From positions 1 through 64,000 of the forward strand of contig PXRU01000006.1 of assembly GCA_003020945.1 (NCBI GenBank): 64,000 nucleotides of DNA. The letters are read 5' to 3'. Origin of the DNA: Halobacteriales archaeon QS_6_71_20 (GTDB taxonomy: Archaea; Halobacteriota; Halobacteria; Halobacteriales; Haloferacaceae). The notes under the pieces are model-generated. The model saw only the letters and a list, made by a program, of their open reading frames with translations. It did no database searches and was not told the origin of the DNA. The position numbers and the translations under genes are program-made. This document shows positions 1 to 9,584 of the stretch, piece by piece; within the stretch, counting starts at the first letter, position 1, and each line of letters begins with the position of its first letter.

Positions 1-160
1 GGTGCCCGCCGAGAGGTCGACGCGGAGGACCCGGTTGCGTTCCATCGGTCCGGTGGAATCGGTGGACCCCGTTAAGCGTTTGCCACCGGGCGAGTCGCGC
101 CCCGACCGGCGCCGCCGCCGGAGTGGGGGAGTTTTGGGCGCGCGCGCCGGAGTGGCGGAC

Positions 161-850
161 ATGCGCCGCTACGCCGTGGTCGTCGCCGGCGGGCGATCCA
201 CCCGCTTCGGCGACCGCGACAAGGCCGTCGCCCCCCTTGCGGGCGTGCCGATGATCCGTCGGGTCGCCGACCGCCTCGGCCCCGTCACGGACCGCCTCGT
301 CGTCAACTGCCGGACGGACCAGCGCGCGGCCGTCGAGGACGCGCTCGCGGGCCACCCCGGCCCCGTCCGCTACGCCGAGGACCCGGAGCCCGACGGGGGA
401 CCGACCGCCGGCATCCGCACCGGGCTGCGCGCCGTCGAGGCCTGGGCGGGCGAGCGCGACGACGGCGACGGCGCCGCGGGCGACGACGGCCGGGACGCCC
501 CGGCGTTCGTCGTCGCCTGCGACATGCCGTTCGTCGACCCCGACCTGGTGGCCGCGCTGTTCGACCGACTCGCCGGCGAGGGCGACGGGGACGCGCCCGA
601 CGCCGTCGTGCCGCGCGTCGACGACGAGTGGTTCCAGACGACCCACGCGGCGTACCGCGCCGGGCCGATGGCCGACGCCTGCGACGCCGCCCTGGAGCGG
701 GGGGACCGGAAGGTCATCGCGCCGCTGTTCGAACTGACGTACGAGACGGTCGGCGCCGACGCGCTCGCGGCGCTGGGCGTCGACGACCGCAGCTTCGAGA
801 ACCTCAACACCCGCGGGGAGTTCGAGGCCGCCGCCGCGGCGTTCGAGTAG
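161..850 (+). CDS. mobA: Molybdenum cofactor guanylyltransferase (MobA-like)
   Basis: A nucleotidyltransferase that would join GMP to molybdopterin to make the MGD form of molybdenum cofactor in the cytoplasm. The N-terminus has the family glycine-rich loop (VVVAGGRSTRFG, then DKA), and FVVACDMPFVDPDLV carries the metal-binding Asp expected in this fold. The reading frame is open from base 2, but homology begins at the ATG at 161, giving 229 aa, a normal family length; the upstream Arg/Pro-rich stretch looks non-coding. It converges with the zinc ribbon gene downstream. The YqeC-like gene at 1380 and the MoaE fusion at 60.9 kb belong to the same cofactor theme. Confidence 0.9.
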   Translation: MRRYAVVVAGGRSTRFGDRDKAVAPLAGVPMIRRVADRLGPVTDRLVVNCRTDQRAAVEDALAGHPGPVRYAEDPEPDGGPTAGIRTGLRAVEAWAGERDDGDGAAGDDGRDAPAFVVACDMPFVDPDLVAALFDRLAGEGDGDAPDAVVPRVDDEWFQTTHAAYRAGPMADACDAALERGDRKVIAPLFELTYETVGADALAALGVDDRSFENLNTRGEFEAAAAAFE

Positions 851-877
851 GGGCGCGGTCGGAGCGGACGGCGCCGC

Positions 878-1318
878 TCAGACGAACTCCCGGTCGCAGT
901 TCGGGCACGTCTCCGCGTCGCCGTCGGTGAAGGCGGTGCCGCAGGCGCCGCAGTGGAACACGTCGCCCGACGACTTCATCGTCGCACGCGGGCGTTCGTC
1001 GGCGGGCCGGTGGCCGTAGCCGAGGAAGAGGTCGACCGGCGAGCCGCCGCCGTCGACGTCGTAGAAGTCGGTGTAGCCGCAGCGCTCGCAGGTGACGGTG
1101 GCGAACTGCTCGACGCTTCCGAGGCCGACGATGGGCGCCTCGCCGCCGGTCGAGGTCCGGGCGGTCCGCGCCTCGTCGTGGCCGCAGCGGGGACAGCCGG
1201 GCGGGGCGTCGTCGCCGTCGGTCGCGCCGGTCGCGTGGTCCTCGCCGTCCCTGTCGGCCGCGTCCGCGCGGTCGTCGGCGATCCCGGCGTCGTGTCGGTG
1301 TCCATCGGAGGGGTCCAT
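878..1318 (-). CDS. Small double zinc ribbon protein
   Basis: A 146-aa acidic protein with two zinc ribbons. The first has Cys pairs CPRCGH (about residue 42) and CERCGY (about 78); the second has CGAC (about 124) and CPNC (about 138) near the C-terminus. The first 40 residues are an Asp/Ala-rich, probably disordered tail. Such proteins usually bind nucleic acid or act as adaptors, but nothing here gives a partner. The ATG at 1318 is the only good start. It lies between mobA and the yqeC-like gene with short gaps. Specific function unknown. Confidence 0.75.
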   Translation of the reverse strand: MDPSDGHRHDAGIADDRADAADRDGEDHATGATDGDDAPPGCPRCGHDEARTARTSTGGEAPIVGLGSVEQFATVTCERCGYTDFYDVDGGGSPVDLFLGYGHRPADERPRATMKSSGDVFHCGACGTAFTDGDAETCPNCDREFV

Positions 1319-1379
1319 TGCGTGCGGCGTTCACACCGGGGCAGGTCATGTGTCTGTCCCTGTGCGCGCACGTCGACCC

Positions 1380-2150
1380 CTACCCTTCGACCACGTCCAC
1401 GACCCGCTTCTCGCCCAGCGCCGCGAGCACGACCCGGTCGAGCCGGCCGGCCTCGTCGGCTTCGAGGGCGGCGGCGGCGACCTCGCGGGCGACGGCCTCG
1501 TCCTCGTCGGTGTCGACCTTGTTCACGAGCGCGACGGCGTCGGCGTCCGGGGGCACGTCCTTCAGTCCGCCCTCGGAGGAGGCGAGCACCCGGCCGACGG
1601 TCTCGGCCGATAGCTCGTCGCCGACGGAAAGGCCCGCGAGCGCGGCGACGCGCTCCGGCCGGTGGACACGCTCCTCGGTCAGCGGTTCGCCGACGGCGTG
1701 GGCGGAGGCGACCGGCACGACGGCGTCGGCCGCCGCGGGCACCTGCGGCTCGCGGTCGTTCGGCGCCTTGAACTCCCGCATCCGCGCGCCGTCGGCCTTC
1801 ACGAGCACCGGGCCGTCGTGGGCCGCGGCGACGTCGGCGACGGCGTCGACGTCGTAGCCGAGGTAGCGGTCCTCGCGCTCCCGCTCGGGGACGAGTCCGA
1901 GCGGCCAGTCGGCGTCGGTGTTCGGGTCCGCGTCGGGGCTCGGGTCGCCGTCCGCGAGCGCGTCAAGCGGGTCGGGCGTCACCGCGACGCGCGCGACGCG
2001 GTCGTCGAAGATCGGGATCCGGACGGTGGCCGTGACGACCGCTCGCTCCAGCCGGTCGGCGAGCGTGTACAGCGTCGTCTTCTTGCCGCCGGCGCCGACG
2101 ACGCAGACGAGCCCCGCAGACGGAAGAGCGTCCTCGGGTGCGATGGTCAC
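1380..2150 (-). CDS. YqeC-like putative selenium/molybdenum cofactor accessory protein
   Basis: A 256-aa protein matching the YqeC family, named for an association with selenium-dependent molybdenum hydroxylases. The N-terminus has a P-loop-like GAGGKKTTLYTLA (about residues 20 to 32), followed by an ATVRIPIFDDRV segment. The middle part contains LVKADGARMREFKAPND, a conserved family stretch, and ALVNKVDTDEDE looks like a nucleotide-specificity loop. Being two genes from mobA supports a role in molybdenum cofactor handling; the actual reaction is not established by the sequence. Confidence 0.72.
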   Translation of the reverse strand: MTIAPEDALPSAGLVCVVGAGGKKTTLYTLADRLERAVVTATVRIPIFDDRVARVAVTPDPLDALADGDPSPDADPNTDADWPLGLVPEREREDRYLGYDVDAVADVAAAHDGPVLVKADGARMREFKAPNDREPQVPAAADAVVPVASAHAVGEPLTEERVHRPERVAALAGLSVGDELSAETVGRVLASSEGGLKDVPPDADAVALVNKVDTDEDEAVAREVAAAALEADEAGRLDRVVLAALGEKRVVDVVEG

Positions 2151-2195
2151 GCGCCGTCGTTCCGCCGGGGGTCCCGAGAAGCTTCCGGCGTCGCC

Positions 2196-2711
2196 CTACT
2201 CGGCCGCCTCCGCCACCGCCGCCTCGACGGCGTCGGTGTCGGGGAACGTCAGCGGCTCGGTCGCGCGCCAGGTGTAGGCGACGGTGCCGTCGGCGTCGAC
2301 CACGAACACCGCCCGGTCGGCGATCCCCGCCAGCACGCCCCCCTCGCGGCGGACGCCGAAGCCGGCGATCACGTCGCTGTTGAACCCCGAGACGAGCGGG
2401 TAATCGACGCCGTACTCGTCGATGAACGCCAGCAGCGACCACGGCGTGTCGGCGCTGACGCCGTACAGGGGCGCGTCGAGGTCGGAGAGGTCGGCCCGCC
2501 AGTCGCGTAGCCGACACAGCTCCTTCGTGCAGGTGCGGGAGAACACGCCGGGGTAGAACGCGAGCACGACCGGGCCGTCCGCGAGCGCGTCCGCGAGGTC
2601 GAACTCGGCCACGTCGTCGCTGGTGTAGCCGCCGCGCTCGGTGCGGGCCGCGGCCTCGGGGGTCGCCATCGGTGCCGTCACGTCGGGGGCGGCGTCGCCT
2701 CGGCTCAGCAT
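2196..2711 (-). CDS. Peroxiredoxin (AhpC/TSA-type, redoxin domain)
   Basis: A thiol peroxidase of 171 aa. The active-site stretch is FYPGVFSRTCTKELCRLRD, with the peroxidatic Cys in TCT and a second Cys five residues later in ELCRLRD. This matches the archaeal BCP/AhpE-like pattern. A C-terminal AVFVVDADGTVAYTW strand completes the thioredoxin fold. The reading frame runs up to 2792, but the ATG at 2711 begins the recognisable protein (MLSRGDAAPDV). It would reduce hydrogen peroxide or organic peroxides in the cytoplasm using an unidentified thiol donor. Confidence 0.87.
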   Translation of the reverse strand: MLSRGDAAPDVTAPMATPEAAARTERGGYTSDDVAEFDLADALADGPVVLAFYPGVFSRTCTKELCRLRDWRADLSDLDAPLYGVSADTPWSLLAFIDEYGVDYPLVSGFNSDVIAGFGVRREGGVLAGIADRAVFVVDADGTVAYTWRATEPLTFPDTDAVEAAVAEAAE

Positions 2712-2876
2712 GACGGGTGCGATCTGTCGGCGACGGCAAAGTCCTTCTCGTGCCGCGGTAGCCCGCCCCGGGCCGTCCCCGTCGCCGATCACGTCGATAC
2801 CGTCGCCGCACGGCCGGCCTCGGACGGCGGACGGTCGACGGACTGACCGACCCCGGAGTCGTCCCGCGACCCCCGC

Positions 2877-4643
2877 CTACCGCTCCGCGGAGTGGCGCAC
2901 GTCGACGGCGACCCCTCGCGTCGAGGAGCGCATCGCCGCGCCGTGCATCTCCGCGCGGCCGACCGCGAACGCCCGCGGCCCCTCGACGACGACCTCGTCG
3001 CCGACGCGGATCCCGTCGTCCGCGTCGACCACCCCCGGGGCGAGGACGCTCCCCTGCGGGACGAACGAGTCGATCTCCACGGTCCTCGTGGGCGCGTCGC
3101 TTTCGGCCCACCGGCGGGCGCCCGCGAGGGTGAACGCCAGCGCGCCGTACGTGGGCACCATCGTCGCGAGCAGTTCCCCGTCGTCGTCGCGCACCTGGAG
3201 CTTGGGGTAGCGGGAGCGGGTGTTCAACTCGTCGAACAGGTCGTCGCCGGCACCGTCGCCCAGCATGTAGTCCGCGATGGCGCGGACGGTGTTGTGCTGG
3301 CGCTCCCGCTTCGTGTACTTCAGCTCGCCGTCGAGCGTCGACATGAGGTTCCCGAGGGACTCCGTCGTCGTGGGGTGGTCCTCGACGGTGTACTCGAACG
3401 GAAGGTCGACTCGGTCCTCGACGCGCTCGCAGATCTCGCGGTAGCCGTCGGCGGGGACGTGCGCGATCACGCGCGGGTAGTCGTTGCGCCGGAGATACCG
3501 CTCCAGCACCTCGGCGACGAACCGCTTCTCGTCCTCCGACCACCGACCCGTCACCACCGTGTCGTAGTGCTGGGCGGGGTAGGTGAGCTCCAGTTCCTGC
3601 GGGACGACGCCGATGGGCGAGGTCATCGAGGCGAGGTGTCCGCGAAACTGGATCGCGTCGTGGAACTGGTCGTGGCTCTGGCTCTCGGAGTACGGCTTCC
3701 GGGCCGAACACGGCACCAGCACGAGCGGGTTGCGGAAGCGGTTCACGTAGCGCTCGCTCACGCGCTCGGCGAACCGCTGGATCTCCGGCCGGCGGAGGGT
3801 GTCGCCCGTGGCCGCCGCCAGCTCGTTGTTGCGGGCCACGGGCGCGCGCGTCTCGACGTAACCGTACTGCTGGTCGAACTCCCGGAGCGTCGCGGTGAGC
3901 CACTGCTCGTAACGAGCCTGCCCCTCGACGTAGTCGCGGAGTCGCCCCTCGCGGATCCGGCGACGGACGCGACGCAACTCGGCCGCCAGCGCGTTGACGT
4001 TGTGCGCCTCGCAGGCGGCGCGGTCGAACTCCTCGCGGGGCACCTGACACGCCGGACACGAGCAGGGGAGCTCGTCGAGGTCCGCCAGGAAGCGCTCGGC
4101 CTCGTCGGTGAGGTACAGCCCCCGAGACCCCTTCACCCGCGCCCGCTTCGCGTCGACGAGGTCGACCCCGGCGTACGCGAGCGTGGCGACGTTCAACGGC
4201 GTCGCGACCCCCGAGAGGTACAGCGCGGTGTCGGCCGGGACGGCCTCCCGGACGTCGATCACGGCGTCGACGAACGCCGACGCGTGGCCGACGACGCCGT
4301 GCGCGTTCGAGAGGACGTACGCGTCGACGGGCGCGGAGGCGGCGCCGCCCGCGTCGGGCGCGTCGGCGGTGATCACGGCGGCGCTCGGGCCGTCGATCTC
4401 GGGGGGGTCGGCGGCGAAGGCGTCGACCACCTCCTCGCGGGTGCCGGCGGGGAACGCGCGATGCGGGAGGACCGTCAGCGCCGAGTCGTCGCCCGCGGGC
4501 GCGTCGCGCTCGGCGGTCCACAGCGACCCCGCGTCGCGGGTCACGTCGTCCGCGAGCGCGGGGGTCCACAGCGGCGAGTCGAGGCGGAGTTCCCCGAGGC
4601 GGGCGGCGCCGTCCCGCTCGTGGATCTCGAAGTAGTCGGTCAT
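2877..4643 (-). CDS. arcS: Archaeosine synthase ArcS
   Basis: Converts preQ0 at position 15 of tRNA to archaeosine after TgtA has inserted it. The 588-aa protein has a TGT-like N-terminal half with a zinc site (CSCPACQVPREEFD), the ArcS-specific core with PCSARKPYSESQSH, and a C-terminal PUA RNA-binding domain (GDEVVVEGPRAFAVGRAEM). The TGT-like half is degenerate at the nucleophile loop: VDLVDAKRARVKG replaces the DLFDSAAYA seen in the neighbouring TgtA, so it should not exchange bases itself. The ATG at 4643 gives MTDYFEIHERDG, parallel to the TgtA N-terminus. It lies 196 bp downstream of tgtA on the same strand. Confidence 0.93.
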   Translation of the reverse strand: MTDYFEIHERDGAARLGELRLDSPLWTPALADDVTRDAGSLWTAERDAPAGDDSALTVLPHRAFPAGTREEVVDAFAADPPEIDGPSAAVITADAPDAGGAASAPVDAYVLSNAHGVVGHASAFVDAVIDVREAVPADTALYLSGVATPLNVATLAYAGVDLVDAKRARVKGSRGLYLTDEAERFLADLDELPCSCPACQVPREEFDRAACEAHNVNALAAELRRVRRRIREGRLRDYVEGQARYEQWLTATLREFDQQYGYVETRAPVARNNELAAATGDTLRRPEIQRFAERVSERYVNRFRNPLVLVPCSARKPYSESQSHDQFHDAIQFRGHLASMTSPIGVVPQELELTYPAQHYDTVVTGRWSEDEKRFVAEVLERYLRRNDYPRVIAHVPADGYREICERVEDRVDLPFEYTVEDHPTTTESLGNLMSTLDGELKYTKRERQHNTVRAIADYMLGDGAGDDLFDELNTRSRYPKLQVRDDDGELLATMVPTYGALAFTLAGARRWAESDAPTRTVEIDSFVPQGSVLAPGVVDADDGIRVGDEVVVEGPRAFAVGRAEMHGAAMRSSTRGVAVDVRHSAER

Positions 4644-4839
4644 GGCCCGCACTGGGCGGGCCGAGCGTTATTCGCTTTCGTTTCGGCTTCGAGGACCGGC
4701 GGCGCGGCGGCCCGCGGAACGCTCGCCGCCGGTCGACTCGGTCGGCCGAGCCAGTCGGCGACGGGCCGGGACGCGCACGGCGCTCACGGCTCACTCCGTT
4801 CCCCGTTCATATCGAGGTACTCCCTGCGGTCGTGCCTCG

Positions 4840-6321
4840 CTACGCTCCCGGCTCGCTCAGGTCCTCCAGCGTCACGGCGTCGGGGACGGCCGACAGCGCG
4901 TCCGCCCCCCACCCCCGATGGGCGAGGGTGATCGCGGCATCGGGGTTCGCCCCGGCGAGCGCGCGAACGCCCGCCGCGGCGGCGCGCTCCGCGGCGGCGT
5001 CGGTCCGGTCGGGCACCTCGGCGGTCAGCGGGTACGTCTCCGAGAGCGCGCGCGGGAACGGGCCGAAGGGGGGGACGACACGCCACACTGCGTCGTACGG
5101 GTGTTCGGAGGGCTCGCCGAACTCCGAACACAGCAGGCTGTCGGGCACGTCGAGCCGGGCGAGGCGGTCGTGGTGGCGTCGCACCTCCGGTCGGCGGGCG
5201 GACTCGTGGGAGAGCCCGAAGAACGTCCCCTTGGAGGCGCTGTCGACGCGCTCCAGCCGGTCTGCGTGGTCCAGCAGCGCGCGGTAGCCGTCGACCATCG
5301 CGGGGTGGCTCCGGGCGCGCCGCTCGACCAGCTCCAGCAGGTCGCCGTCGCGGATCGCCTGCTTCACGCGGCGGATCTCCTCGACGGTGACGTGGAGGTT
5401 GTGTTCGGCGAGTAGCCGTTCCCGGTCGTCGGGGGCCGCGTCGCGCAGTTCCTCGGCGGTGTGTCCGTGGCAGATCGGACACGAACAGGAGAGGTAGTCC
5501 AGCCCCTCCAGCTGCTCGGTGCCGGAGACCGTGAGGTAGCGGCCGTCGCGCGCCATCAGCGCATACGCCGCCGAGTCGAACAGGTCGCAGCCGAGCGCGA
5601 CCGCCAGCGCGAACATCATGGGGTGGCCCGCCCCGAACAGGTGGACCGGGCAGTCCTCGCTCAGCCCGCGCTTTGCGGCGGCGACGGCGTCGACCATGTC
5701 GTCGTAGCGGTAGGCGTTCAGCATCGGCACGACCGCACCCACGGGGAACACGTCGAGCCCCGTCGCGGCGGCCGTCCGGCCGGCGCGCTCGCGCAGGTCG
5801 GGATGGGTGCTCCCCTGCACGGGCGCGTTCACAAGCATCTCGCCGGCCTCGACCGCCTCGGCGTCGGCCAGCGCCTGCCGGGTGACGTCGAGGTCCGATT
5901 CCGTCCGCTCGCGGGCGGCGTCCGGCGGGGTGGGGATGTCGACCGGGGTGCCGACGTCGCTGCCGATGTCGCGCTGGAACTCCAAGATCTCCGTCGTCGT
6001 GGTGTCGATCTCCCCGTACTCCGCGAGCTGAAAGCTCCCCGAGTCGGTCATGATCGCGCCGTCGTAGCCGAGCATGTCGTGGAGCCCCTCCGCCTCGGCG
6101 CGCTCGCGGAGGTCGTCGGTCGTCCGGACGATGTAGGAGTTGGTGATCAGCATCTCCGCGCCGAACTCCGCGCGGAGCCGTCCGGGGTCGATCGTCTCGA
6201 TGTTCGGGTTGATCACCGGGAGGAGGGCGGGCGTCTCGACGGTGACGCCGGCGCGGGGAACCTCCAGCTCCCCGATCCGTCCGGCCGCGTCGTGGTCCCG
6301 GATCTCGAAGTGGTCGCGCAC
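4840..6321 (-). CDS. tgtA: tRNA-guanine(15) transglycosylase TgtA
   Basis: Exchanges guanine 15 of archaeal tRNA for preQ0, the first tRNA-bound step of archaeosine synthesis. Visible landmarks are [12 protein letters not shown] (substrate-binding Asp), [13 protein letters not shown], the nucleophile loop [19 protein letters not shown], and the zinc site [10 protein letters not shown]. The frame is open far upstream to 7359, but homology starts at [11 protein letters not shown], so a GTG at 6321 is the start, giving 493 aa. The C-terminal part follows the archaeal TgtA layout, and the PUA domain appears to be carried by the downstream partner ArcS. Confidence 0.93.
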   Translation of the reverse strand: MRDHFEIRDHDAAGRIGELEVPRAGVTVETPALLPVINPNIETIDPGRLRAEFGAEMLITNSYIVRTTDDLRERAEAEGLHDMLGYDGAIMTDSGSFQLAEYGEIDTTTTEILEFQRDIGSDVGTPVDIPTPPDAARERTESDLDVTRQALADAEAVEAGEMLVNAPVQGSTHPDLRERAGRTAAATGLDVFPVGAVVPMLNAYRYDDMVDAVAAAKRGLSEDCPVHLFGAGHPMMFALAVALGCDLFDSAAYALMARDGRYLTVSGTEQLEGLDYLSCSCPICHGHTAEELRDAAPDDRERLLAEHNLHVTVEEIRRVKQAIRDGDLLELVERRARSHPAMVDGYRALLDHADRLERVDSASKGTFFGLSHESARRPEVRRHHDRLARLDVPDSLLCSEFGEPSEHPYDAVWRVVPPFGPFPRALSETYPLTAEVPDRTDAAAERAAAAGVRALAGANPDAAITLAHRGWGADALSAVPDAVTLEDLSEPGA

Positions 6322-6560
6322 GGCCCGGGATACCCCCAGCGCGCGAGTAAGCGTTCCGCTACCGGGCCGTCGCTCCCGGCGGCGGGTGGCGAGCGGACGA
6401 CACGCGGTCGACCCGGTCGGGAGCGTCGGCGACCGGACCCGCGGGGCGGGCGTGTCGTCGCGTCGCGGCACGCCCCGCGGCGGGCGAGTGCACGGCTGCG
6501 ACGACGTGGTCGCGGCTTCGGATATGAACCCTCGGGTGGGTCGGCGTACTCGGCGGGAGT

Positions 6561-7394
6561 TCAGACGAGCGGGAGGGCGACGCTCAGGTCGGCGACGGCC
6601 GCCGAGACGGCGCCGGTCGGCGACTCCGTCCCCGGACCGTAGGTGACGACGACGTACAGCCCGGCGAAAAGCACCGCGTCGTAGGCGCCGTGGATGAGCG
6701 AGGGGACGACGAGGTTGTCGGTGTACTCGTATGCGGCGCCGAACACCAGCGTGAGCGCCGAGAGGATGCCGATGGTGACGGCCCGGGCGCTCGGCGCGCC
6801 CGTGAGCGCGACGTAGTGGACCGCGCCGAAGATGACGCTCGCGACCGGGATCGCGACCCACGCGGGGAACGCCTCCCGGAGGCGGTCCTGGACGACGCCG
6901 CGGAAGAGGATCTCCTCGCCGGGGCCGATGAAGACGAACGCGGCCGGGACGAGCAACAGCAGCACCTCGGGGTTCTCCGCGCCGAGCTGTGCCACCTGGT
7001 TGTCGGCGGTCGGGGCGCCCGCCCGCTGAACGGCGATGCTCGCGACGATCAGGATCGCGAACGAGCCGACGAAGCCGCCGACGGCGACCGCAAGGTCCCG
7101 CAGGCCCGGTATCCGGAACAGCGACAGCGGCGAGCGCCCGCGTCGCAGCAGGTACGCCGACGCGACGCCGCCGAAGGAGATCCCTTGGACGAGCACCAGC
7201 GAGAGGCCGATGAACACCAGCGGCGACGGCTGGTAGCCGACGAGGCCGAGACCGAGGAGGACGACGAGCACGACGACCGTCGCCGCGGCGATGCCGGAGA
7301 AGCCGACGGCAAGCGCCACGACGAGCGCCCGGACCCGCGGGTCCAGCGTTCCGAACCACGCGGACGCGCGACGGGCGGGACCGAACTCTACCAT
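6561..7394 (-). CDS. CPBP family intramembrane metalloprotease
   Basis: A multi-pass membrane protein of 277 aa with the CAAX-protease/bacteriocin-processing (ABI) signature: [13 protein letters not shown] (Glu-Glu-x3-Arg), FGAVHYVAL (zinc His), and a last conserved helix [15 protein letters not shown]. At least seven hydrophobic segments are visible. The substrate is unknown; in archaea these enzymes may process prenylated or membrane proteins. A paralogue with the same C-terminal motif order lies at 37605. It is followed by tgtA on the same strand, but the 240-bp gap argues against a shared transcript. Confidence 0.85.
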   Translation of the reverse strand: MVEFGPARRASAWFGTLDPRVRALVVALAVGFSGIAAATVVVLVVLLGLGLVGYQPSPLVFIGLSLVLVQGISFGGVASAYLLRRGRSPLSLFRIPGLRDLAVAVGGFVGSFAILIVASIAVQRAGAPTADNQVAQLGAENPEVLLLLVPAAFVFIGPGEEILFRGVVQDRLREAFPAWVAIPVASVIFGAVHYVALTGAPSARAVTIGILSALTLVFGAAYEYTDNLVVPSLIHGAYDAVLFAGLYVVVTYGPGTESPTGAVSAAVADLSVALPLV

Positions 7395-7501
7395 GCGTTC
7401 ACTCCGGGCGCCACGGTCAAAGGCCTGACCCCCCGACGGGAACGCCGATCCGCCGTCCGCCCCCCTCCCCCGGCTCCCGTCGGGTCACGCCCCGCGTCCC
7501 G

Positions 7502-8110
7502 TCACTCCGTGCGCGCCTCGTACAGCGACACGCCGAGCACCGCCCGCCCGTCGCGCACCTCGCCCGCCAGCACCGCGTCCCGGAACGCCCCGTAGTCGAC
7601 CGTCGCGGGGCGGATGCTCTCGTTGAAATCGAGCGCCGTCTCGGCGGACGGCTCGCAGTCGCGGGCGAGGAAGTAGTGGTGGACGGAGCTTGCGAAGCCG
7701 TTCGCCGGCTCGACGGCCTGAAGCGGCTCGACCGTCCCGGCCTCGTGGCCGGTCTCCTCGCGGAGCTCCCGCCGCGCCGCCGCCGTGAGGTCGGCGTCGT
7801 CGGCCTCCACGGTGCCGGCGGGGAGGCCGCGGTTCACCCGGCCGACGGCCTGGCGCCACTCCTCGACGAGCACCACGTCGCCGTCGGCGGTGAACGCGAG
7901 CACCACCACGGACGGCGGCTCGTCGACGTAGTGGAAGTCGGTCTCGGTGCCGTCGGGCAGGCGCACGTCGTCGCGGCGCACGTCGAACCCCGGACACGAG
8001 TAGTCGACGTCGCCCTCGAGCGTCTCCCACGCGAGCGCGTCGTCGCGGTCGGTCGCCCCGGCGCCCGTCCCCGTCTCGTCGTCGGTCCCGTCGTCGGCGT
8101 CGTCGCTCAT
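7502..8110 (-). CDS. NUDIX hydrolase (ADP-ribose pyrophosphatase-like)
   Basis: A 202-aa hydrolase of nucleoside diphosphates linked to another group. The Nudix box is read as GTVEADDADLTAAAR followed by RELREETGHEAG; relative to the canonical spacing it has about one extra residue before REL, while the metal-binding REL-EE core is intact. The preceding VVLVEEWRQAVGRVNRGLPAG is typical of ADP-sugar pyrophosphatases. The N-terminal 25 residues are acidic and probably disordered. The ATG at 8110 gives the start. Substrate not determined. Confidence 0.85.
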   Translation of the reverse strand: MSDDADDGTDDETGTGAGATDRDDALAWETLEGDVDYSCPGFDVRRDDVRLPDGTETDFHYVDEPPSVVVLAFTADGDVVLVEEWRQAVGRVNRGLPAGTVEADDADLTAAARRELREETGHEAGTVEPLQAVEPANGFASSVHHYFLARDCEPSAETALDFNESIRPATVDYGAFRDAVLAGEVRDGRAVLGVSLYEARTE

Positions 8111-8161
8111 TGGCGACGGGAGGGCGCGCGGCGGGAAAACGCTGTCAGATCCGGCGACGGA

Positions 8162-9529
8162 TCAGTCGCCGAGGCGGTCGCGGACGGCGAGGACCCCGCC
8201 CGCGAGCACCAGCGCCAGCGAGACGAGCGTGAGCCCCACCTGCGTCTCGCCGAACCAGACGGGCGCCCACGGCGCGGCCGCGCGGACGCCGACGACCAGC
8301 GTCGACAGCACCGGAACGCCCGCGTCGGCGGCGCTGCCGACGTCCGTGCCGGTCGCGCGCGGGAGGGCGCGCTCGGTGCCCTGATACTCGCGGGGGACGC
8401 GGTCGGCTTCGTACGGGATGCGGTCGGTCGGGTACGCCCAGACGGCGGTGCCGTTCTCGTCGATCTCGACGATCCGCTTGTTCAGCGTGTCGGTGATCAG
8501 CGTGTTGCCGTTCGCCAGTCGGTCGGCGTCGCGGGGCCAGTGGAGCGACTGCCCGGAGACGCTCGTGACGGTCCAGGCGGTCTCCCAGTCGCCGTCGGCC
8601 GTGCGGTGAAGCTCGACGACGCGGTCGTTGTCCGAGTCGGCGACAAGCACCGCGGCGTCGTCGGAGACGGATCGGTCGCCCGGCTCGCCCTCGATCCCAC
8701 CGTCGATCCACTGGGGGTTGTGCTGGTGGTCGAGCAGTGCGGGGTCGCCGCAGCGCACGTCGCCGTCGCCGTCCGTGTCGGCCAGCTCGCCGTTGCCGGT
8801 GCAGGAGTCGTCGGGCGAGCCCGCCTCGTCGGCGTTGATCACCTCGACCACCTCGCCACCGTCCCCGACGCGCTCGACGATCACCAACTGGTTCGCGTTG
8901 CGGACGGAGACGAGGAACACGTCCGGCGCGAGCCGGTCGATGTCGTTGATGTGGAGCCAGTCGGTGCGGGTAGGGTCCTCGGGCGCGTCGTACAGCGTCG
9001 AGGCGTTCCACTCCCAGACCACCTCCCCCTCCTCGACGACCATGATCCGCTCGTCGTCCATGTCAGTCATGGCGAAGCCGCCGCCGGGGAGCGGCTCGGC
9101 GTCGTGGATCTCGCTGTTCGACTGCGTGCGTACGGGGAAGCCGAACTCCTCCTCGACGGCCGGGCCGCCGTCGGCCGCGGGGTCGATCAGCCGGACGCCG
9201 GTGTGGGTACAGGGCGACTCGTACGGGCCACACTCCTCGTAGCCGCCGTCCATGAACCCCGCGAGCACGCGCCCGTCGGGGAGCCGCTGGACGTCGAAGT
9301 AGCTGTCCGCCGACGACTCGCGCCACTCCACCTCCGTGCCGTTCAGGCGGTAGACGCTGCCGTGCTCGTGCCAGCCGGGGCCGCCGCCCTGCGAGCCGAC
9401 GAGCGTCGACCGCCCCTGGCCGTCGCCGACGGAGCCGACCCGGTCCGGCGCGAACGCGGCGCTCCCGGCGACGGTCAGTCCGAACAGGAGGACACCCGCG
9501 AGAGCCAACTCGACGGCGCGTGATCCCAT
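8162..9529 (-). CDS. Membrane-anchored arylsulfotransferase-like beta-propeller protein
   Basis: A 455-aa protein with a hydrophobic N-terminal segment (LALAGVLLFGLTVAGSAA) and a C-terminal transmembrane helix (VGLTLVSLALVLAGGVLAV), so a large extracellular domain is held between two membrane anchors. The middle carries repeats of the arylsulfotransferase/PQQ-like propeller type: EIHDAEPLPGGGFAMTD, WLHINDIDRLA, DHQHNPQWID and ADRLANGNTLITD. The catalytic His of arylsulfotransferases may correspond to one of the conserved His in these repeats, but activity cannot be assumed. The ATG at 9529 is the start; the frame extends further upstream without homology. Confidence 0.8.
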   Translation of the reverse strand: MGSRAVELALAGVLLFGLTVAGSAAFAPDRVGSVGDGQGRSTLVGSQGGGPGWHEHGSVYRLNGTEVEWRESSADSYFDVQRLPDGRVLAGFMDGGYEECGPYESPCTHTGVRLIDPAADGGPAVEEEFGFPVRTQSNSEIHDAEPLPGGGFAMTDMDDERIMVVEEGEVVWEWNASTLYDAPEDPTRTDWLHINDIDRLAPDVFLVSVRNANQLVIVERVGDGGEVVEVINADEAGSPDDSCTGNGELADTDGDGDVRCGDPALLDHQHNPQWIDGGIEGEPGDRSVSDDAAVLVADSDNDRVVELHRTADGDWETAWTVTSVSGQSLHWPRDADRLANGNTLITDTLNKRIVEIDENGTAVWAYPTDRIPYEADRVPREYQGTERALPRATGTDVGSAADAGVPVLSTLVVGVRAAAPWAPVWFGETQVGLTLVSLALVLAGGVLAVRDRLGD

Positions 9530-9584
9530 GGGGCGAAGCGGGCCGTGGCCCGACCAAAAGCCTTCGGACTTCCGTGTCGACGGC

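Noticed and set aside
1963-4794. A very long minus-strand open frame of 943 codons
   Set aside because: It is Arg/Pro-rich and lies over yqeC, the peroxiredoxin and arcS in another frame; long shadow frames are normal at this GC content.
6140-6646. A plus-strand 168-codon frame over the tgtA start
   Set aside because: Antisense to tgtA and basic throughout; a shadow.
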